Positions 1 to 15,936 are shown, numbered from the stretch's first letter. The stretch is 64,000 bases of DNA from Cardiocondyla obscurior (GCF_019399895.1 NC_091866.1:9727308-9791307), one strand, 5' to 3'. Notes: generated from the sequence alone by a model not told the origin. Numbers and translations are program-made.

Positions 1-3000
1 GCTAAACCAGATGCATGGCATGTCTGCTTCACCGCAATATTATATATACACATATATCTCCCATTTCGCGTATCCATCCGTATTCTTTCTGCACGCATAC
101 TTTTTTAAACGTAAAATTTATCTCGCGAACGATCTTGGCATAATAAACATATCCTTCGCGCGTGCCGTTGATTGATAACACGAGGACCTCCGTACGAAAA
201 AAAAAAAAAAAAGAATCTCTTACGAAATTTATACCGCGACACGTATATTCGACAGTTTACGACGTTCCTAACAAACGAGGCTTTTCATTTAACAGATTAT
301 AAGACTTATTTCGGTACTTCTTACAGCCCACGGGGAGTTAGCGAAAGACGGCCGATTCTGCAACGCGGGATTATTTATGTAAAGAATGGCACGCGAGGTC
401 GGTCGGTTTTGCGGGCGTTAAAACGAGAAAAATGTTACCCCGTCGCTTTTAACGGCGCGAGTGTACAATTTACGTTGAGATCCGTCACAGGGCGCGCATC
501 GACGGCGCTTATCGTGTTTGCGTTTCAATTGACTGCGTGTGCAACGTGTGCACGCGAAGGCTTCGTACACGGTGAAAAGGGGGCCGATGGAAAGAGAGCG
601 AGAGACGGAGAGGTAGCTCGTAAAAACGGTCCATAAAAGCGCTGCAATCGCGGCGAAGTACGTCTGTAACTGACGTGAAGGTCCGGCTTCGCTGCAAAAA
701 TATATTTTATCCACGCCAGCGCAATACGATCTCGCGATACGTTACATTACGTTACGTTTACTCGGACGTCTCGACGCGAGACACGGTCCCTTTTATTTAT
801 ATTTGACCAATCAAAAAACGAAACGAAGGGCGGGGTAACGCCGCTTTTCATCGCGAACTCTTTTAACGCGGATTTCAAAAACGTCAGGCGCTCAGAGAAT
901 ATAAAGAAAACTCGGAATCGTCGTTCCATTGTAACCTCGTTCCAACGTGCCTCCGCGAATTTAAAGGCCGTAAGTAAGAGGGCCAATTCCTCCCCGGTCT
1001 ACAAAAGCTGGGAATATATGTATTACGTTCGATATACGCGCGCGATCGACGGACGCGAATGGATTCCCCCAGTATTATTTCAAATAGGACATATCTTGCG
1101 TACAATTTGACCACTGCGTTATTTATCGAGCAGGACGTGTGGCGGCAAATCGAAATACAGTTAGGACACGAATTTAACAAAGCCAGTTCCGTCTATCGAT
1201 TTAATCTAATGAGCGTGCAAACGTAGAAGGAGAGTACATTATACAACATAGAATATAATGTATGTACATGCAGATATCTCAATTACTAATGGTTTCATAT
1301 TACGTTCCCTTATCCGATTAACTGGATAATCTTACGATAGAATTATCAGCAATAGAGACAATTAATTATTGACGAAGTCTGCACTTGTAATAAGTCGCGA
1401 AATTAAATATCACGGTCGCTCGTGCATTATACAAAACGTAAAATAAAGAAATCCTTTTCCGGCGGTGCTCCAATTTTCGCGATGTCTATACGCAGGTAAA
1501 CCGCGGTAAATAATTTTCGGTTAAAACGAAGCGAAAGGTAACAATGTCTGCGAAATAACGAACCGGGGAAAAGTGCGCCGTCATTTAAGCACATCAAATA
1601 AATACGTAATGCCTTTAAATAATCGGCGAGTACCCGGAACGCAGCCTTATTGATCGCGCCGCGGTGTCCCTAAAAATAAATAGAAACTCTATTTCCTCCT
1701 CCGACGGCTAAATAACGAGAAAATGGAGAGCGTGGCTGCATGTATTTTTGAAAGGGGCGGTTTTCTTATAGGGTATAACATTAGAACGAAGGGTATAGCT
1801 GGGAGTAATAACGGGCGTCTACGGTTTCGTTCTCGCGACTGCGAAACTGCGAAATTTCCTTCGATGCTTTTAATGATAAACGCACGCCGCCGCGCCCCTT
1901 CGGCGAGCGTTATCTCACCACCTGTCGAGGCTCATAGTTGAAGCGACTGCCACCTTATATTCAGCCTTAACGTTACACTTACTGAACTATCAGATGTTAC
2001 GCCTAGCCCGTTAAGACACTATCCCATACGGCCAATTTACCCGCGCACGAATACCGCTCTCTAGTAAAGTTATCCCCGTGTTTAGAACGCGTGTATGTAG
2101 CGTTCCACGGCAATAAACGGGTCCTCTCTCCTGCATTAACATTTTAAAGAACCGTACGCAGCATTAAACCGCGCGTTAGTTAACGTTTCGCTCCGAATAA
2201 ATATGCCCGGGCGTACGTTTGTTTTCGAAACGGCAAACTAAACGAATAGAATTGATATAATTACACGTTGAAAATTACGATATATTAGCGAGGCATTTAA
2301 AAGTACTTAAATCTGCAGATGTATAATTCTTTTTGAATAAATATTTAAATTTAACGCTTGCAATGCATGTAATTACCGGGTCTCCGCGTATGTCATACAT
2401 CGACTATTTTAATTGATTATATAGCGAATACGTTATAATAATTATCGTAATTAGGCCAATCATATTTACATCTATTTGCAATCCAATTTAATATGTAGTG
2501 CACTCAAAAGTCAATTTAGCTGTTTAATGAAAGTGAGTAACAAGTCGTTTGGGAATTTGTAATATTTCCAGCCGCGTGACAGCGTGTGAAAACTGCGCTC
2601 TTTAAATAGATGAAATAGATTAAAAAAGATTAATATAAAAATTCACGTATCCAACATGTACCGATTACAGTTGCCGAACGTAACCGCGATTTTCGTCAGA
2701 GCAGTTCATTGATTCCACATCTTTTTGATGTGCCCACATAAATTATGGTGGCACTTTACCGGCTTTTGGATGGCTGGAGAGCCCGGCGACGTGGCCTTTT
2801 TAATATATCAAATGTGCTTTATCTCGTAAAAAATATAATGGCAATGGATAATTTTGACATTAGCGCAAAATCGTTACTTTCATTCAATTTACTACGCTTA
2901 GTCGCAGCAAAGTGCTACCTGTTTGCCGGTGCGCACTTAATCCACTGATATTACAGTCAACCGCAAGCTGTTAAAGCCGACGTTTCTCCGCGCTCCGCGT

Positions 3001-6000
3001 ACGTACAACATCGACGCATACGCTCGCGTATAAATCTTACTTGCTACGCAAAGAACGTTGCGGAAAGGAATTACGTTTCTTGGCTGCGAACGGAGCGGCC
3101 AACTGAAACACAAATAGTCGTAGATTTTGCACGAGTCACTTAAAAATAATTTGCATGAATCTGAAATTCGTTTCCGCGCACACGCGCGCGGGGCATCTCG
3201 GCGATCTCGTCTATGGCTGTAAATTACGGAAAGGATACGCGTCGGTTTTTTCTCGATTTTTCTGTCTTACCTACATTAATCTTCTCTTCCACTGCGGCGG
3301 CGTAAGAGAAAATAAGATTGATGAGCAACTCGCCTTAATTAATGCGAAGCACCCGTTGGGATGGTACATCAAGAACCTGAGCGGGAACTCAATCGCGCGG
3401 CTTGATTCAAATTTAAAAGGGGCACCGCGCTACGACATTGTCATTATTGAGCTGGCCCACACAGCTTTTCGATTTCAATGACAAATACACGAGCTGGGAT
3501 CCTGCGTTTCGATCCGCGCATTTCGGATACTGTTATATTTCAAAGCTCACTCGTTTCAGCGTCGAAGCCACCCTTAGACCCCGAGGCGGTATTAACACGT
3601 TTCGGAATCTATCCTCCTTCTTCCCCCCACTTCCCCTATTCTTTATCATCCTGTTTAGATTAATCGTTCTACATTATACGCGCCCCATTCTACGTCGCCC
3701 ACCATTCTCTTTGCCGTTATCAAGACGTTATTTAATGGATAATTTTCGTTGTACAAAGCACCCTACTCAGACGGCTTAATTAAGGAGAGTAATTATTATA
3801 TAGTTTGTAGCTGCTTTCATTTTTATTATATGAATATTGCAGTTTTGCGCTCTTGTTTTTATTAGCCGATGGAAACTCCAGACGGTAAATTGAATGTTGA
3901 TGTATGTTGCGCGCGCGTAAAGTGAACAGATTGTTTGGCAAAATGTGTTTAAAAGAGCGGCTCGAATTAATCAAAATCACATATTTTTAATTACTTCGCG
4001 AGGGAGGGAAACTAAACAACAAGGAACGGGGTCTTTTAGAGCGGTGACCGCTTAAAAATTTGCAAGTACTTAAAAGCCAGGGGTCTACAGATGTTGTATA
4101 CGTCGCATATATCTTTGCTGGCACCGACATTAATTACGTTTATTACGACCTTCCCGTCTACTCCCGAAATCCGGGGGCATAAAAATGACGCGCGGCACCG
4201 ACGGAGCACGTATTTATCGAAGATTAATTAGGTATGTTAATGAAGATGCGAAACATCCGGACGTGTAACGCCGCGGAGCAGTTTTGTACGGTTGCAGCTG
4301 TGGGATCGCTAATGCCGCTGCGACCTGCAATAGTCGCCGCGGCACGAAAAATTTTAATGAACAAAAACTCCCCGGGCGACAAACAACGGATGCAAAATGC
4401 GACTGTATAAAAATCCAACCGTCATGAAATTGCAATCAACTGGAAGTTGTTTATTTTTATACAATCAAGCGTAATGAACATTACGAGCCAACGCAGAATT
4501 GTTTGCCTAACAAAATAATTATCATTGTTCGCCCGCTCGCTCGCGGTATAATACGTAATTCTGCTGTAAATTGCGTATGTAATTTGAAAGTACAGCGGGA
4601 TAATTACGTTGGGAGCAACAGCGATAATAAAAAAAAAGAAGAAGTAACTGAAAGACCTCCTTGGCTCAATTTTTCCCAAATTATAGTCTAAACTCTTTTG
4701 CTTACAACGTCCAGATAGGAAAATGTCAAGTTTTTGAAAAAAAAAATTTAGTTTACTGAAACTTGGAAAATTTTCTACCTTTGTCTTTAGTGGCATATCC
4801 GCCGCATAACACTGTTTCACACAACCTTCGCATCCATCAACGTGGCAAAAGCTTACGAACTACGTCAGCAGACCCTTCTGTATACTTTGTGAGTCTTTCA
4901 ACGATAAAGAAAAATCGCTCACGAGGGAAAATGATCGACACATGTGTCTGACGCGTAAAACAAATATTCTTACCCTGAGAGCCTATCCAATACAAATTAG
5001 CTACGTCCGAAAAAATGACGAATCACGTACCTCAAAGGCCGAACTTTGTAAAAAGAGCGCAAATAACAACCGAAGACAAACATAGTTAATATTAATAATA
5101 ATCAAATCAAACATCTTCCACGGGAATTTTAAATTAATTTCAATTTAAATGAAATTTTCTTAGAGCATCAAATAATTATTTTGCCCGAAAGTCGAGGCTT
5201 TTACCCGCGATGCAGCACACCGCCGTAAGAAGAGATGGCAACTTATTTGCGAATAATGTTCCCGGACCTCGACATGATTTCTTGCTCAAATGATGAATTC
5301 CGACCGCCATTCAGTTTTAACAGTAAAAACATTTGGTACAGAAAGTACGCCATGTATATATACCTTCTCTTGCGAATTCTATCACGTGAATTTTACGAAA
5401 AAACTAGCGTGTACACGACATTAAAATTAAAAAGTGTGCATTTTGTTTCGCGGATACAGAACTTGGTAAAATTTTATAAAAATTGCGATAAACGTATATA
5501 AAATTAAAATTGACGCTCCTTGAGAGTTTTTACGTGACAAACATCGCGAAGCATTGCCCCGTAAATATTTTTAAGCGCGATAAAAAAATTTTTTTTTAAG
5601 TAGTTTTTGATTTTACGAAGTACTAAATACGATGGCATTTCGTGGCATTCAACGTTTCTCGTATGTATAAGTAAAATATGTAAAACACACACGTGCGGTA
5701 TTCCCCGGGAATCCGTCATATTCCCTCCGTATCGTTCAATTTGACAGCGTTTTCCTTTCTTCGAGCCTTTTGTCGCGATTCTATCGTTATTTTTGTTGGA
5801 GCTCATCCCATTCGTTGGCAGCGCAAACATACTTATGTACTGTTATCGTTCTCGTTCAGTCGAGGACGTAGGACAAGAGGCATTTCAATTTTGCCCGGAA
5901 TATATCGCGCCGATGATATTCACAGAATAGTTTCACATAGAATTTCTGTTGAAAATATTTCAACCTAACGCAGACCTCCGAGACATTTCAATCCCAGTTA

Positions 6001-9000
6001 TGTGAATAATTGCAACACTGACTGAGGCGATTACGCGTTTCGGAATAACATAAATAACAAACGACACGTTCGGAAAAAAAAAAAAAAAAAGGGATGAAAT
6101 TTGGTTAGCAGTTTATACCGATGGAAAAACGACGAAATCGGTTAAATAAATTGATGGAAATACGCATCAGTGAATGGTATGCAATTTCGCGCAGCGACGT
6201 ATAATTCTATTTGTTGCGTTCTAGAATGCCGACGCTGTTTCGAGCGGAGGTCTACAGCTGTTGAATTTTTGTTTTTAATTGGCTCAGTATAGTTTAAATG
6301 GCGTAAAAGTTGCAATGTAACAATATCCATAATTGTTTAAACAAACGTTACGTAAAATTTGGTGATTATACATGAAACTTTTTTGTTTTTTTTTTTTCAT
6401 AAAATTATTCTATTATTCCATTATTACATTTTTGATTTTTATGAAATGTAGGTATTTGATATATCACGTCGGCGCGAAAATGCATGTTGCTGGATTTTCC
6501 TATCTGGACAATAACGTGCGATAACACGAATTTTTGCCGCTCATACGTATAAATAAAATAAATACAGACAAAGAATATCAGACAAAGGATATAACGGAAC
6601 ATATTTAATACTGAGAACACAGAGGACAAATAACAAGATTTGTTAGATCCCGCAATTCAGAGTTACGTAGGTGTATATATAACCGCGTTTTTCGTCCTGC
6701 ATTTCAGAAATCCTGGTCACGTACGGTAGCTTTAACCGACCAAAAAGAAGATACACGTTCTTTTTTACCAGTGGTAACTTATTACACTGGGCCGAGCCTT
6801 TAAAGTCCTCTCTAATCGTCGTACCAACGTGCGCTGGATTTTTCTTGTTAGCCTACAACCAATAGTCCCGCTCGTACTTTCCCAAAAGACCAAATACGAA
6901 ACTTCTGTTCACACGTTCAATATTACGAGAAGCACCTTCTGATTTAATATCTAATAGCGCGACGAAACGTTTCGACAATTTAGAAACGATTTAACTAATT
7001 ATTCGCTTTGTTATCGAATCTTTTATTTTAATTGAACTCTCCGCGCGCGAACGAGCGACAATTATCTTCTGAATAATATATTTTTCCTTTCCGATCAATT
7101 TCTGATCTGATCGAAGGAGATAGGTAAGCTTTAAGTCAATAGGCCTAACTTCAAACTGAATGAGTAATTAATCTCTCTCGATCCCTCTATCTGCATAAGC
7201 CGAGATTACCGAGTATCTAATGCACGAGACATCGATGAAGCTTAACTAGCCTAAGCCAGTTGATACAAGACTATCTACTTATATTTGGTTCTACGTGCAA
7301 CTATATCTCCGCAACGTATCGGCTGAACGTATCTTTACTCACTTATTTAAATGTGCATATTCATACGGCGGAATCGCGTTCGAATCGAGTTTCATAAAAT
7401 ATGCCGAGACCACTTGCATTCGATAAGCGCAAGATATACACGGTCGTGCAGGATACGCGCGAGGAAAATATTGTCTTTGTGTTCTTTAACAGTCGTAATC
7501 TATGCGCGAAGATAAACTAATACGCGTTTTACATTATAATATAGAAACCATTTATAACGATCAAGACTTATAAATGAATCTGCAAAGCAGGACATGTTAG
7601 ACATACATATTCAATGCGGCAATCACGCACACATGCATACATACGCACCAAATTAAATTGCGCCTCTGATTGAGTTCAATAATGCAGCTTTTTTGCCCCG
7701 GTTGCTTTTTTTTTTATTTCTTTTTTTTTTGACGCTAGACGACGCTTTTACTATGTCTGCGATTAGCATGGAGATAAAGTTGCGCCTGCAATTTTTATCT
7801 CTCCTTATCGTTACACAGACCGTGAGATACGAGACGCGCGTCGCCCGGCGGAGGTTTCGAATGCATCGTTACTGTTCCTGCGATATTACGTTTCCACTGG
7901 GTTATATGACCCGTGGAGAGAGAGGGGCAACCAAAGGGTTAAATACGTTATCGCCGCAATTTCCTGCCAGTCATCACGACCGGAAAATCAGAGCGTTGAA
8001 TACGCTTCGCGATAATAAAACGCGATGCGTACGCGTCACCGGCGGCGCCGTTAAAGCGCGCACTTTGCCGCGCATTCGTAACAAATACCCCGGCAATCGT
8101 AGCTGCGCCGGGTATCGTTTAAACCGTAGGGCAACATTCCGCCCTTTCAACTCTTTTGTATTGTCGTGCCGCGTGTCCGGGCGGGAAGGCACAGAGAGCG
8201 ACGCGAGCGACGTACGTTTCGCGGCGCTCATTGTTTCTCGTTTATAAATGCCAACGATGACACGCGTTGAGCCGCGTTTTCGTTTGCACGTTTCGCCCCA
8301 TCGCGATTCGTCACATTTCAAACACTCATTTGTTTTTTCTTTTTTTTTTTTACGCGTATACTTTTTTTTATATATTTTTTTTTATTTATTTTTTTTGCAA
8401 AACCACGCGCTCGTTCGTTCTCACGCAAGCGACCAGATTTGCATGCGTGCGCACTAATCATTTGCATCTCACTCTTGTAAATGTAACAGCAATTATGATA
8501 AATTAATGTGTGGCGCGACGTGGAATTAAAAATGTTGATGCAACGGTGCCTAACGCGAGGAAAATTTTCCCTCGAGGACCAGCCTCTCGGTACGTCACCG
8601 GAATATTTTTTTGCTATTGTTCCCGGCGGTGACACATTTTAGAAATAAATCCATCGCGCAAGGGACATGTATTTTAACGACCATATGCATCGTGTATTGA
8701 CGCGAAATACGAGCGGATCGTGTCTAATCCGCGATACGTTTACGAATTCAAATGTTGTCTCCGAGAGATTCTCAACCTCTTTCATGTTATTGCCGTTGGC
8801 CGGTCCGGCTGTGCCGCGGTGACCTGTAAATTTAGGGAGCCACCTAACTCACCGTGATCAAGCGAGGTTCGCCAACGCCAGCTGCGTGCTCTCTTAAATC
8901 CACGAAAAACCATACGCGATCGTGGGGCAGGGCTTCGCGGGATGGGTGGCAGAGTGCGCGGTATTAATTTCCCGGTAGCGATCGTGCGGTCGCGCGAAGC

Positions 9001-11527
9001 GAAAGCGGTGGACCCGCCTCGCCATGCGTGAAATTACAACCGCCGCGGCATATCGGTCGTGCGTATTCGGCCGAAATTTTAATTTCGCATTTCCACCCGA
9101 CGTGACATCGACGGAACGCGTAAAAAGCGGATTGTCACTTGGCGATCAAGCCGACGTCGGCGGGCTCGCGGACGAGATTAGTGCTTCGCGACTAATTGCG
9201 CGTTCGCCGCGAGGCGAATATGAGAATCGAGTTTGTTCGCGAAAAACTGCACGACGATGCGTGACATGCCGCGTCGCGAAGCGCTGAGTTTCGCGTAGTT
9301 TCCCACTGGGGTACAGAGATTTGCGGTTCACGTCGGCACCGCGAACGATTTTCTATTCCGCTCAAGTCTGTATCAAGTTTCAGATATGTCTCCGCTCGTA
9401 ATTGCTCATTCAAAGCCAATATATCTCGCAATCGATGCGGAAATATCCGATTCCCGTGGCGAATGTATCGGGAACGTATCAGCAAATTCGCGATTATCGT
9501 AATTTTTTGAAAACGTTTTATATAATTCTAAATTTAAAAAAAATAATAAAAATATTTTGTAGGCAGGGGGATTCTATCCTAGCAGGATTTACGTAAAATT
9601 AGATCAGAACTAGATCAAGACAGACAGCTTGAATTCAATATGTATTATACCGAGCATAGATATAGTCTAAACTATGTGGAGTAATTATCGCTCGAAACTG
9701 AACTTGTCAATGGATTATACTGTTATGAGAATCATCAGTTTAGACTGCATTAGAACGGATTCAGAGTAAATATAATTTAAATATATTTGTCCCGAAATTT
9801 ATCATTATATTCTTAAAGTCTTAATTTCCTTGATTATAGTTTCTATTTTGCTTTTGTTTAATATACCTCATGACTACACAAATTATATTTTTATGAGAAA
9901 TATTTATTTCGTATAACGTCGAGAGTAAAATAAACTATCGTCTCTCGTGCTTTGTTGAAGAATTTATTTTTAGTTTAATCGAAAAAAAAAAGGTAAGCTG
10001 TAGTTTATTCTCATCGCGTGTGTGTGCAATATTTATTTTGAGCGTCAAATATCTAGCTTCTCTGCTTCGAAACTTTTATCGCGATATTAAAATTATACGT
10101 AGAGTTAAGAAAACGTGATAATGAAAAATCTATAAAATCAACACGTCAATTAAGAATAATTCGAATTAAATCTCGATGAGAGTGCGAAGTAAGAGAAGAC
10201 GCCGCTGTTACTCGCGCAGAGAAGAACAGTCCCGGCAATGATATCGCATAGTTTATTTTCATCGCGTATCACAAAACCGCGGATCCTTTGTGAATCACAG
10301 ATACGAATAGGTGGAAAGGCGCGGCAGGAAATGAGAGGAGAAGAGTGTAAAGGCGGGCGGACGAACGAACGAGCGGAACCTTTGAATATTCACGTCCACA
10401 GATGAATCGAACGGATTCCCCTGAATATTCAACCGTCTATGGCGATGATAAAAATTATTCCACGCTAGGGAAGAATCGTATTTCAGAGCTACCCGAGGTA
10501 CTTTCTCAATATCGCAGTGATTTCTCGATGAGTTGATAAATCGTAGACCCAAGATATTCCTTTGAAATTTGCAGAAAGATAATTATTGATTCTCCGAAAT
10601 TAATGCATTTTATCATTACCGTATATTCTCCCGTTATAAGTGACGGCTATCGGTCTGAATTTAAGAAAATTGTGTTTTGATCGATATGAATTAATTAATT
10701 TTTAATTAAATAATAAGTTGTTAAAACGGCATTCTTTAGATAATAAATTAACATTTTATCTGTTGTTCTCTTATCGTATTTTATAATAATATCGTAAGTG
10801 ATATGTTACGAAAACCGAGACGTGTAGTGAAAATAATATACAGGTTAGAAAAATCTTTTAATTAATGAATTGAAAATATGAGTCTCAAAGCTGCAATAAT
10901 TGGAAAATAATTGTCGGGTTTTTTTTTTGCGAGGATGAAATGACAGATCGTATTTGCGGAAGGAAAGAGGAGAGAAAGAGAGAGAGATAGATCACGGGCA
11001 TGTTTCTTTAGCCAACGGCGTGTATCGACAGGAATTCATATCGTCAGAAAAGAAAAATATTCCCATTGCTTCCGTAGTCGTGGTTCAAACCGCCGGTTAG
11101 ACGGTTGCCGTCCACCCCGGAAGTTCCGAAGTGGGATTCGGCATGAAATTCCAAAAGCGGAATCTTTCAACCGTCACGCTGGAGAACGAGCTCTCCCTCG
11201 ACCTCCACCTCGAGACTGATACTTCGGCATATTACTGGGAAACTACGGAACGTTATTTATGTAAAAGGCGCGGCAGCAAGCGAAGAATTTCTTAACTTTG
11301 CCAGGAAAATTCCTTTTCTTCGAGTCTTTAGCGAGAAAGTGAGGGGTTGCGAGCGAAGAGGATATTATAGTGCAATTTGAAATAGCGCGGATACAAGCGC
11401 CCAGCTATGTTGGCAAATAGATATTTTCTTGAGCACACAGAAAGACACACGTCCGTACAACTTTCTCGACGTTTAAGTCTCATATCCATAGAACTGACAT
11501 AACTTGAATATTTGAATCTGTACGTAG

Positions 11528-11553
11528 AAAAAAAAAAAAAAAAAAAAAAAAAA
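11528..11553. repeat. Poly(A) tract
   Basis: An uninterrupted run of about 25 A in AT-rich sequence. It could be a retroposon tail or simple slippage; no retroposon body or target duplication was recognised next to it. Confidence 0.8.
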
Positions 11554-14500
11554 GAATATACTGGTACGAGAAATATAGTGTAACGTGGAATTCGGGTGTA
11601 TAGCGAACTGAAAAATTCTCGAATATAATACATCATTTAATACCCGCGGGCACGATCGAGCTTAAATTATGCATATGCGGTAAGCAGAATTAATTACAAT
11701 CGCACGGATAATTTTCGATCGCGGAGAAAGTTTGACTCCGCCGACGAGAAGTTATTTTGTATTCGGTATTGTTGCTATTCCGGATAGGGTTTAATTAAAG
11801 ATACCCTTCAGGGCGGGCGGTAAGGTTTAGAAGAAAGCTCTCCCGAACAAAGGGACGAATGGAGCTGATCGAGACCCCCTCGTTAGACGAGTGCCTCAGG
11901 GCTAAGTGGTTTACGCCGAAGCTAACAATTTTCATTCGCCTGTCTACGATACGTTCTCTCCACTGTTGGCAATATCAGAAAAAAATTATTACGTTGAAAA
12001 GAACTGTTATAACAGTAAGTAAAAAAAAATCTAAATAAATAAAAAAAAAACCGCGTTTAAACATTCGCAAATTTCGGTGAAGAAATTGACCCATGTCTAG
12101 CGGAGAAAAATTTTTCGTCTTAATTCGGAAACGACGGTGAGTCGACTGATATTTCAGGATCGCGCAAATAACCGAACGGTTCACGGTCGTTATTGGCGAG
12201 AGTGAGATTATAGACTCTCTCTCAGCCGCTAGCCGTAGGGAAGAGTCCTACTTGCGGGTCGACGTAATCAACTGAATGAGCAAGTGACTCTCGAGGACCG
12301 ACCTCGTGCAGATACGCAGACGGTAGCAACGATTTCATTCCGCTTTCCTTCATCCCGCCCTTTCCATCTCTGTCTTTCTCGATGCGGTCATCTGAATAAA
12401 CCATGAGTGTTGCCTTAATGACGAAATCGAAGGTACAAACGTTCCGTTCCCCTGCTCGAATCCCTCGCCGTGGTAGAAAAAGCCGGCAAACCGAAGGAAA
12501 TGTTCTCAAGCCGATGAAAACGAAGGTAAACGCGGCAGAGATAGATTACGGGTCGTTCTCGCGGCCGCGCGCCATGTCTCGATGAGATCTTATAAGCGCG
12601 GTTCTCGCGTAATGTTGTACATCTGATCCGTGATCGCGGTCGCATTAACGCCGATTGCGACGTTGCGTCGCTCGCAGCTAAGTTTATTTAAGATAATTTC
12701 GTGGTCCCATGCTAAGCTGCAAGGAGAACCGTAATGTGCAAGATAACGTCGAAGTGACTTGGTCCAGTCCGTCGAACAAACGCAGATATACGCTATACAT
12801 ATGAGCGTGGTCAGAACATGGTCATGCTTATTTATTTACGCATCCCTGATGCATTGTTGTGTATTTCGGTTACATCGACGTGGCGCGCAGATAACGTTTG
12901 CAAAGCCAATATCTAACGCACTCAGTCAAACATACAGTTTGACATTGACGTGATGTTTAAACAATGTTGAAATTTTACATGCACATGCATTAACACATAT
13001 TTGCGCTCACGGTCGCGTTAAAGTAAAACAAAAAAAAAAAAAAAAACGCCGCATTTGTGTTTGCAGAATGCGCATTTACAGAAGCGGCGAACGCGGTCAC
13101 CGTTCAGTATTATTCTCAAGCCTGGTTTTCTATTGCATTGAAATAATGCCTCCCTAGTTTCTTTATTCCGCGCCAAACAAAACGCAGCGATTTTATGTGC
13201 ACGAGTGTAACGAAAATCGTAATTAAACGGTGAATTTTATATAACGCTCTTCTCAGTAATTATACTTCGTTCTGTTTGTAATTTCCTTAGGTGCCTCGGT
13301 ATTTTATTTAACTACCTTTTAATAGTCGACAAGTCGTCCGAGTTAAAGTTCCTGTGATACTTACTAAAATTCACTCGTGCCTCGAACTTCCTTTTAACTA
13401 AGAAATAATTAAAATACTTCAATTAGATGAATTCTTGTCCCGTCGGTCAGATTTCTTTGACCCGCCTGGTCTCGCCTTACTTTTGTATTAAAGTTGACGT
13501 AACAAATACTAATCGATAATTCCCGAACGGGTTTCACGCGCAAATGTAAAGCAGAATTAAAAACTATAACGTAGACGATGAAAAATACATTTTCAACTTG
13601 AGAGAGAACACGTTCATCGTGTATGTCTTTACAAAAATATTTCTGAGTATTTTAAAGCGTTTAAAAAAGAAAAGAGAAATAAATATGCAAGTTTCTTTTA
13701 ATTGTTTCAATTTTAATGATCAATGTGCTTAATTTGGAATTAGCAAATCGTTGGATTCGTAATTGCACTTTAATACTCACAATCGCCGACATTACTTTTA
13801 CACGACCGTGTAAAGTTAGTATCGCACGCGTATATTGCGAACGAACTCAAACATAATATCCTGAAAAGCCCTCGTAACTCTATTTCGTTGGGTCACATAC
13901 CTCATGCGGTCCCAGACCATGATACCGCAATCTGCCTTTGCTATTTCTAGTTTGATAGGTGTTTAATATTACTTGGAAATTTTGATCTCCGCTCATGATT
14001 TAGTGTTGTTCGCGATATGTATATAAATCGAATTATCAATAAAAGCGGCAGTAACCGTAAATTTCCCGTAATGCAGCCGGGTATTATTTTTCGTAGAGCA
14101 GCCTTTCAATCTAATAAAAATTTCAACAATTTTCATTCGAGCTTTAAAGCGTACATCGATATCTTGTAAATTTACATTCGTTAATATTCATAGAAATTGC
14201 GAGATTGCATAAAATGTTTTGCTAAAAGTATCCATATCTGATTTAACAACTGCGTACTAAGTCCGCTAGCTATACCGTGCGGGAGAAACAAAAGTTGAAA
14301 AATGATAAATGACAGATATATAAGGGGGGCAGAAACTCGTATTGCAGTCGCGCGTAGAGTAAAAGCTTTTCAGGCGGGATCATATCGCCCGCGATTTGGA
14401 AGTCCGGTGCCCTACGGGAAGAAAGAATAACCGTCGCATCTCAACGTCACGATCGAACACGCGGCGGCGGTAATCTTCGCGGATAACCCGCGCGTCGGTG

Positions 14501-15053
14501 TTACAAACCGATCCGAAACGTAAACGTCCTTCCGTGCTCATCGAAAACCGCTTGTCACTTTCCGACTGTCATGAAACACGCGCGGAGAACAACTAGGCGT
14601 ATCGCAAGCGGATTTTATTGACGTCCTCCTGAATTCTTCTTCAGCTTTTCCAACCGGCTTTATAATGCAAAACGTCGGATTCTCGACACACTCATATCGC
14701 GGTCTTCCTCATCGCAGCTTCCGACAGCCGAGGCAACCTCATAATGTTCACATGACGGGAACTAGAGGGAAACGCCGCAGGTGCTTATGCACATCGCGGC
14801 GCCGCCTTTCCGGATAACGTGAATTAATAAAAGATGCGTCAATCCGAGGACGCTTAACGTGGCATTGCGGGAAATATAATATTTTTCAACGAAAGCTTAT
14901 TGGCATGTGATACCTGCGTTTCTGCACGTCGTAGGGAAGGATACTATTTCAGTGCCGGGAATAGATACACGAGTATATACATATATATGACAAAAATAGA
15001 AATGCTCGCGAAGAATTATTTTTGACACTGCGAGACTAAGATTATCATAATAA

Positions 15054-15067
15054 TTTTTTTTTTTTTT

Positions 15068-15100
<33 letters not shown>
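15054..15100. repeat. T tract plus (GA)15 microsatellite
   Basis: A run of T is followed directly by 15 perfect GA units at 15071-15100. This is a simple sequence repeat in the gene-free stretch about 1.3 kb before the UGT start. It should be length-polymorphic. Confidence 0.9.
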
Positions 15101-15104
<4 letters not shown>

Positions 15105-15886
15105 CCAATATAAGCCGGATGTAATTTTTGTTATTATAAAAAAGCACGTAATAAACGCAGTAGCATGTCCATTAAAAATTAATATCGACTTTCCATCGTC
15201 GCTAAACTTTTTCAAACAAAAATGAAATTGATATTTGGATATTTGGAGATGTAAAAATTCGGTATCTCATTTCCGACCGGCGCGACAGGGAAATAACACC
15301 GGCACACAATCTGGCGGATGAAAGTTCGATTTTCTCTCGTGATACGTCTACATAAATAATGCGTAAAATCGTGAAACTTTTCAAATTATGATATCAGTGT
15401 ACAGGGTGTTCGTTGTCGTGTCTGGAAGCTGACGGCTAATGCGTAATTTATTAAGATGCACGGCCTGTTTAGTCGATACGGAAACAAGAGATGAAGAAAG
15501 CAAACGACCTGAGAAAACTTATCGCCGCCTGTTATCGGGACGGGCACGGCTTTTAAATATATCTCAACAGGACGATTTATGGCCGACAGATTTATGAGAA
15601 TGTCCACATGTCCGCTTTAACGATTTTATATCCAACACGACGGTACTTACGTTGTAAAGAGTTGGCGATTGCATTAATCATTGCGACATAGTGGTTCAAA
15701 TAAATTTGACAAAATAGATAAATAAATATTAATATATGACGTTGATATCTCGACAGAATAATATAAGCTTGTATTTCCAAGTTAAAAATTTTATATCTTA
15801 ATGATCTGGTTTAGCGATAATAAAATTTTTTATTTACAAAAGTCGAATTTTTTACGTTTTCAAAATATCCGAATAGTTTCATATTT

Positions 15887-15936
15887 GTTTGAAAAATTTT
15901 AATGTTTGAAAAACTTTAATGTTGAAAAAGTTTAAT
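15887..15936. repeat. Three-copy 17-bp tandem repeat
   Basis: Three consecutive units occur at 15887-15903, 15904-15920 and 15921-15936. Their forms are GTTTGAAAAATTTTAAT, GTTTGAAAAACTTTAAT and GTTGAAAAAGTTTAAT. The copies differ by one substitution or a one-base deletion, so this is a small diverging minisatellite in AT-rich DNA. Confidence 0.75.

Noticed and set aside
172..636. 154-codon plus-strand frame at the left edge
   Set aside because: No ATG start, poly-Lys from an A tract, no recognisable domain and antisense frames equally open.
7693..8247. 184-codon plus-strand frame with a hydrophobic start
   Set aside because: The hydrophobic start comes from poly(T) and the frame begins at a non-ATG codon; the rest is Arg-rich shadow of CpG-rich DNA.
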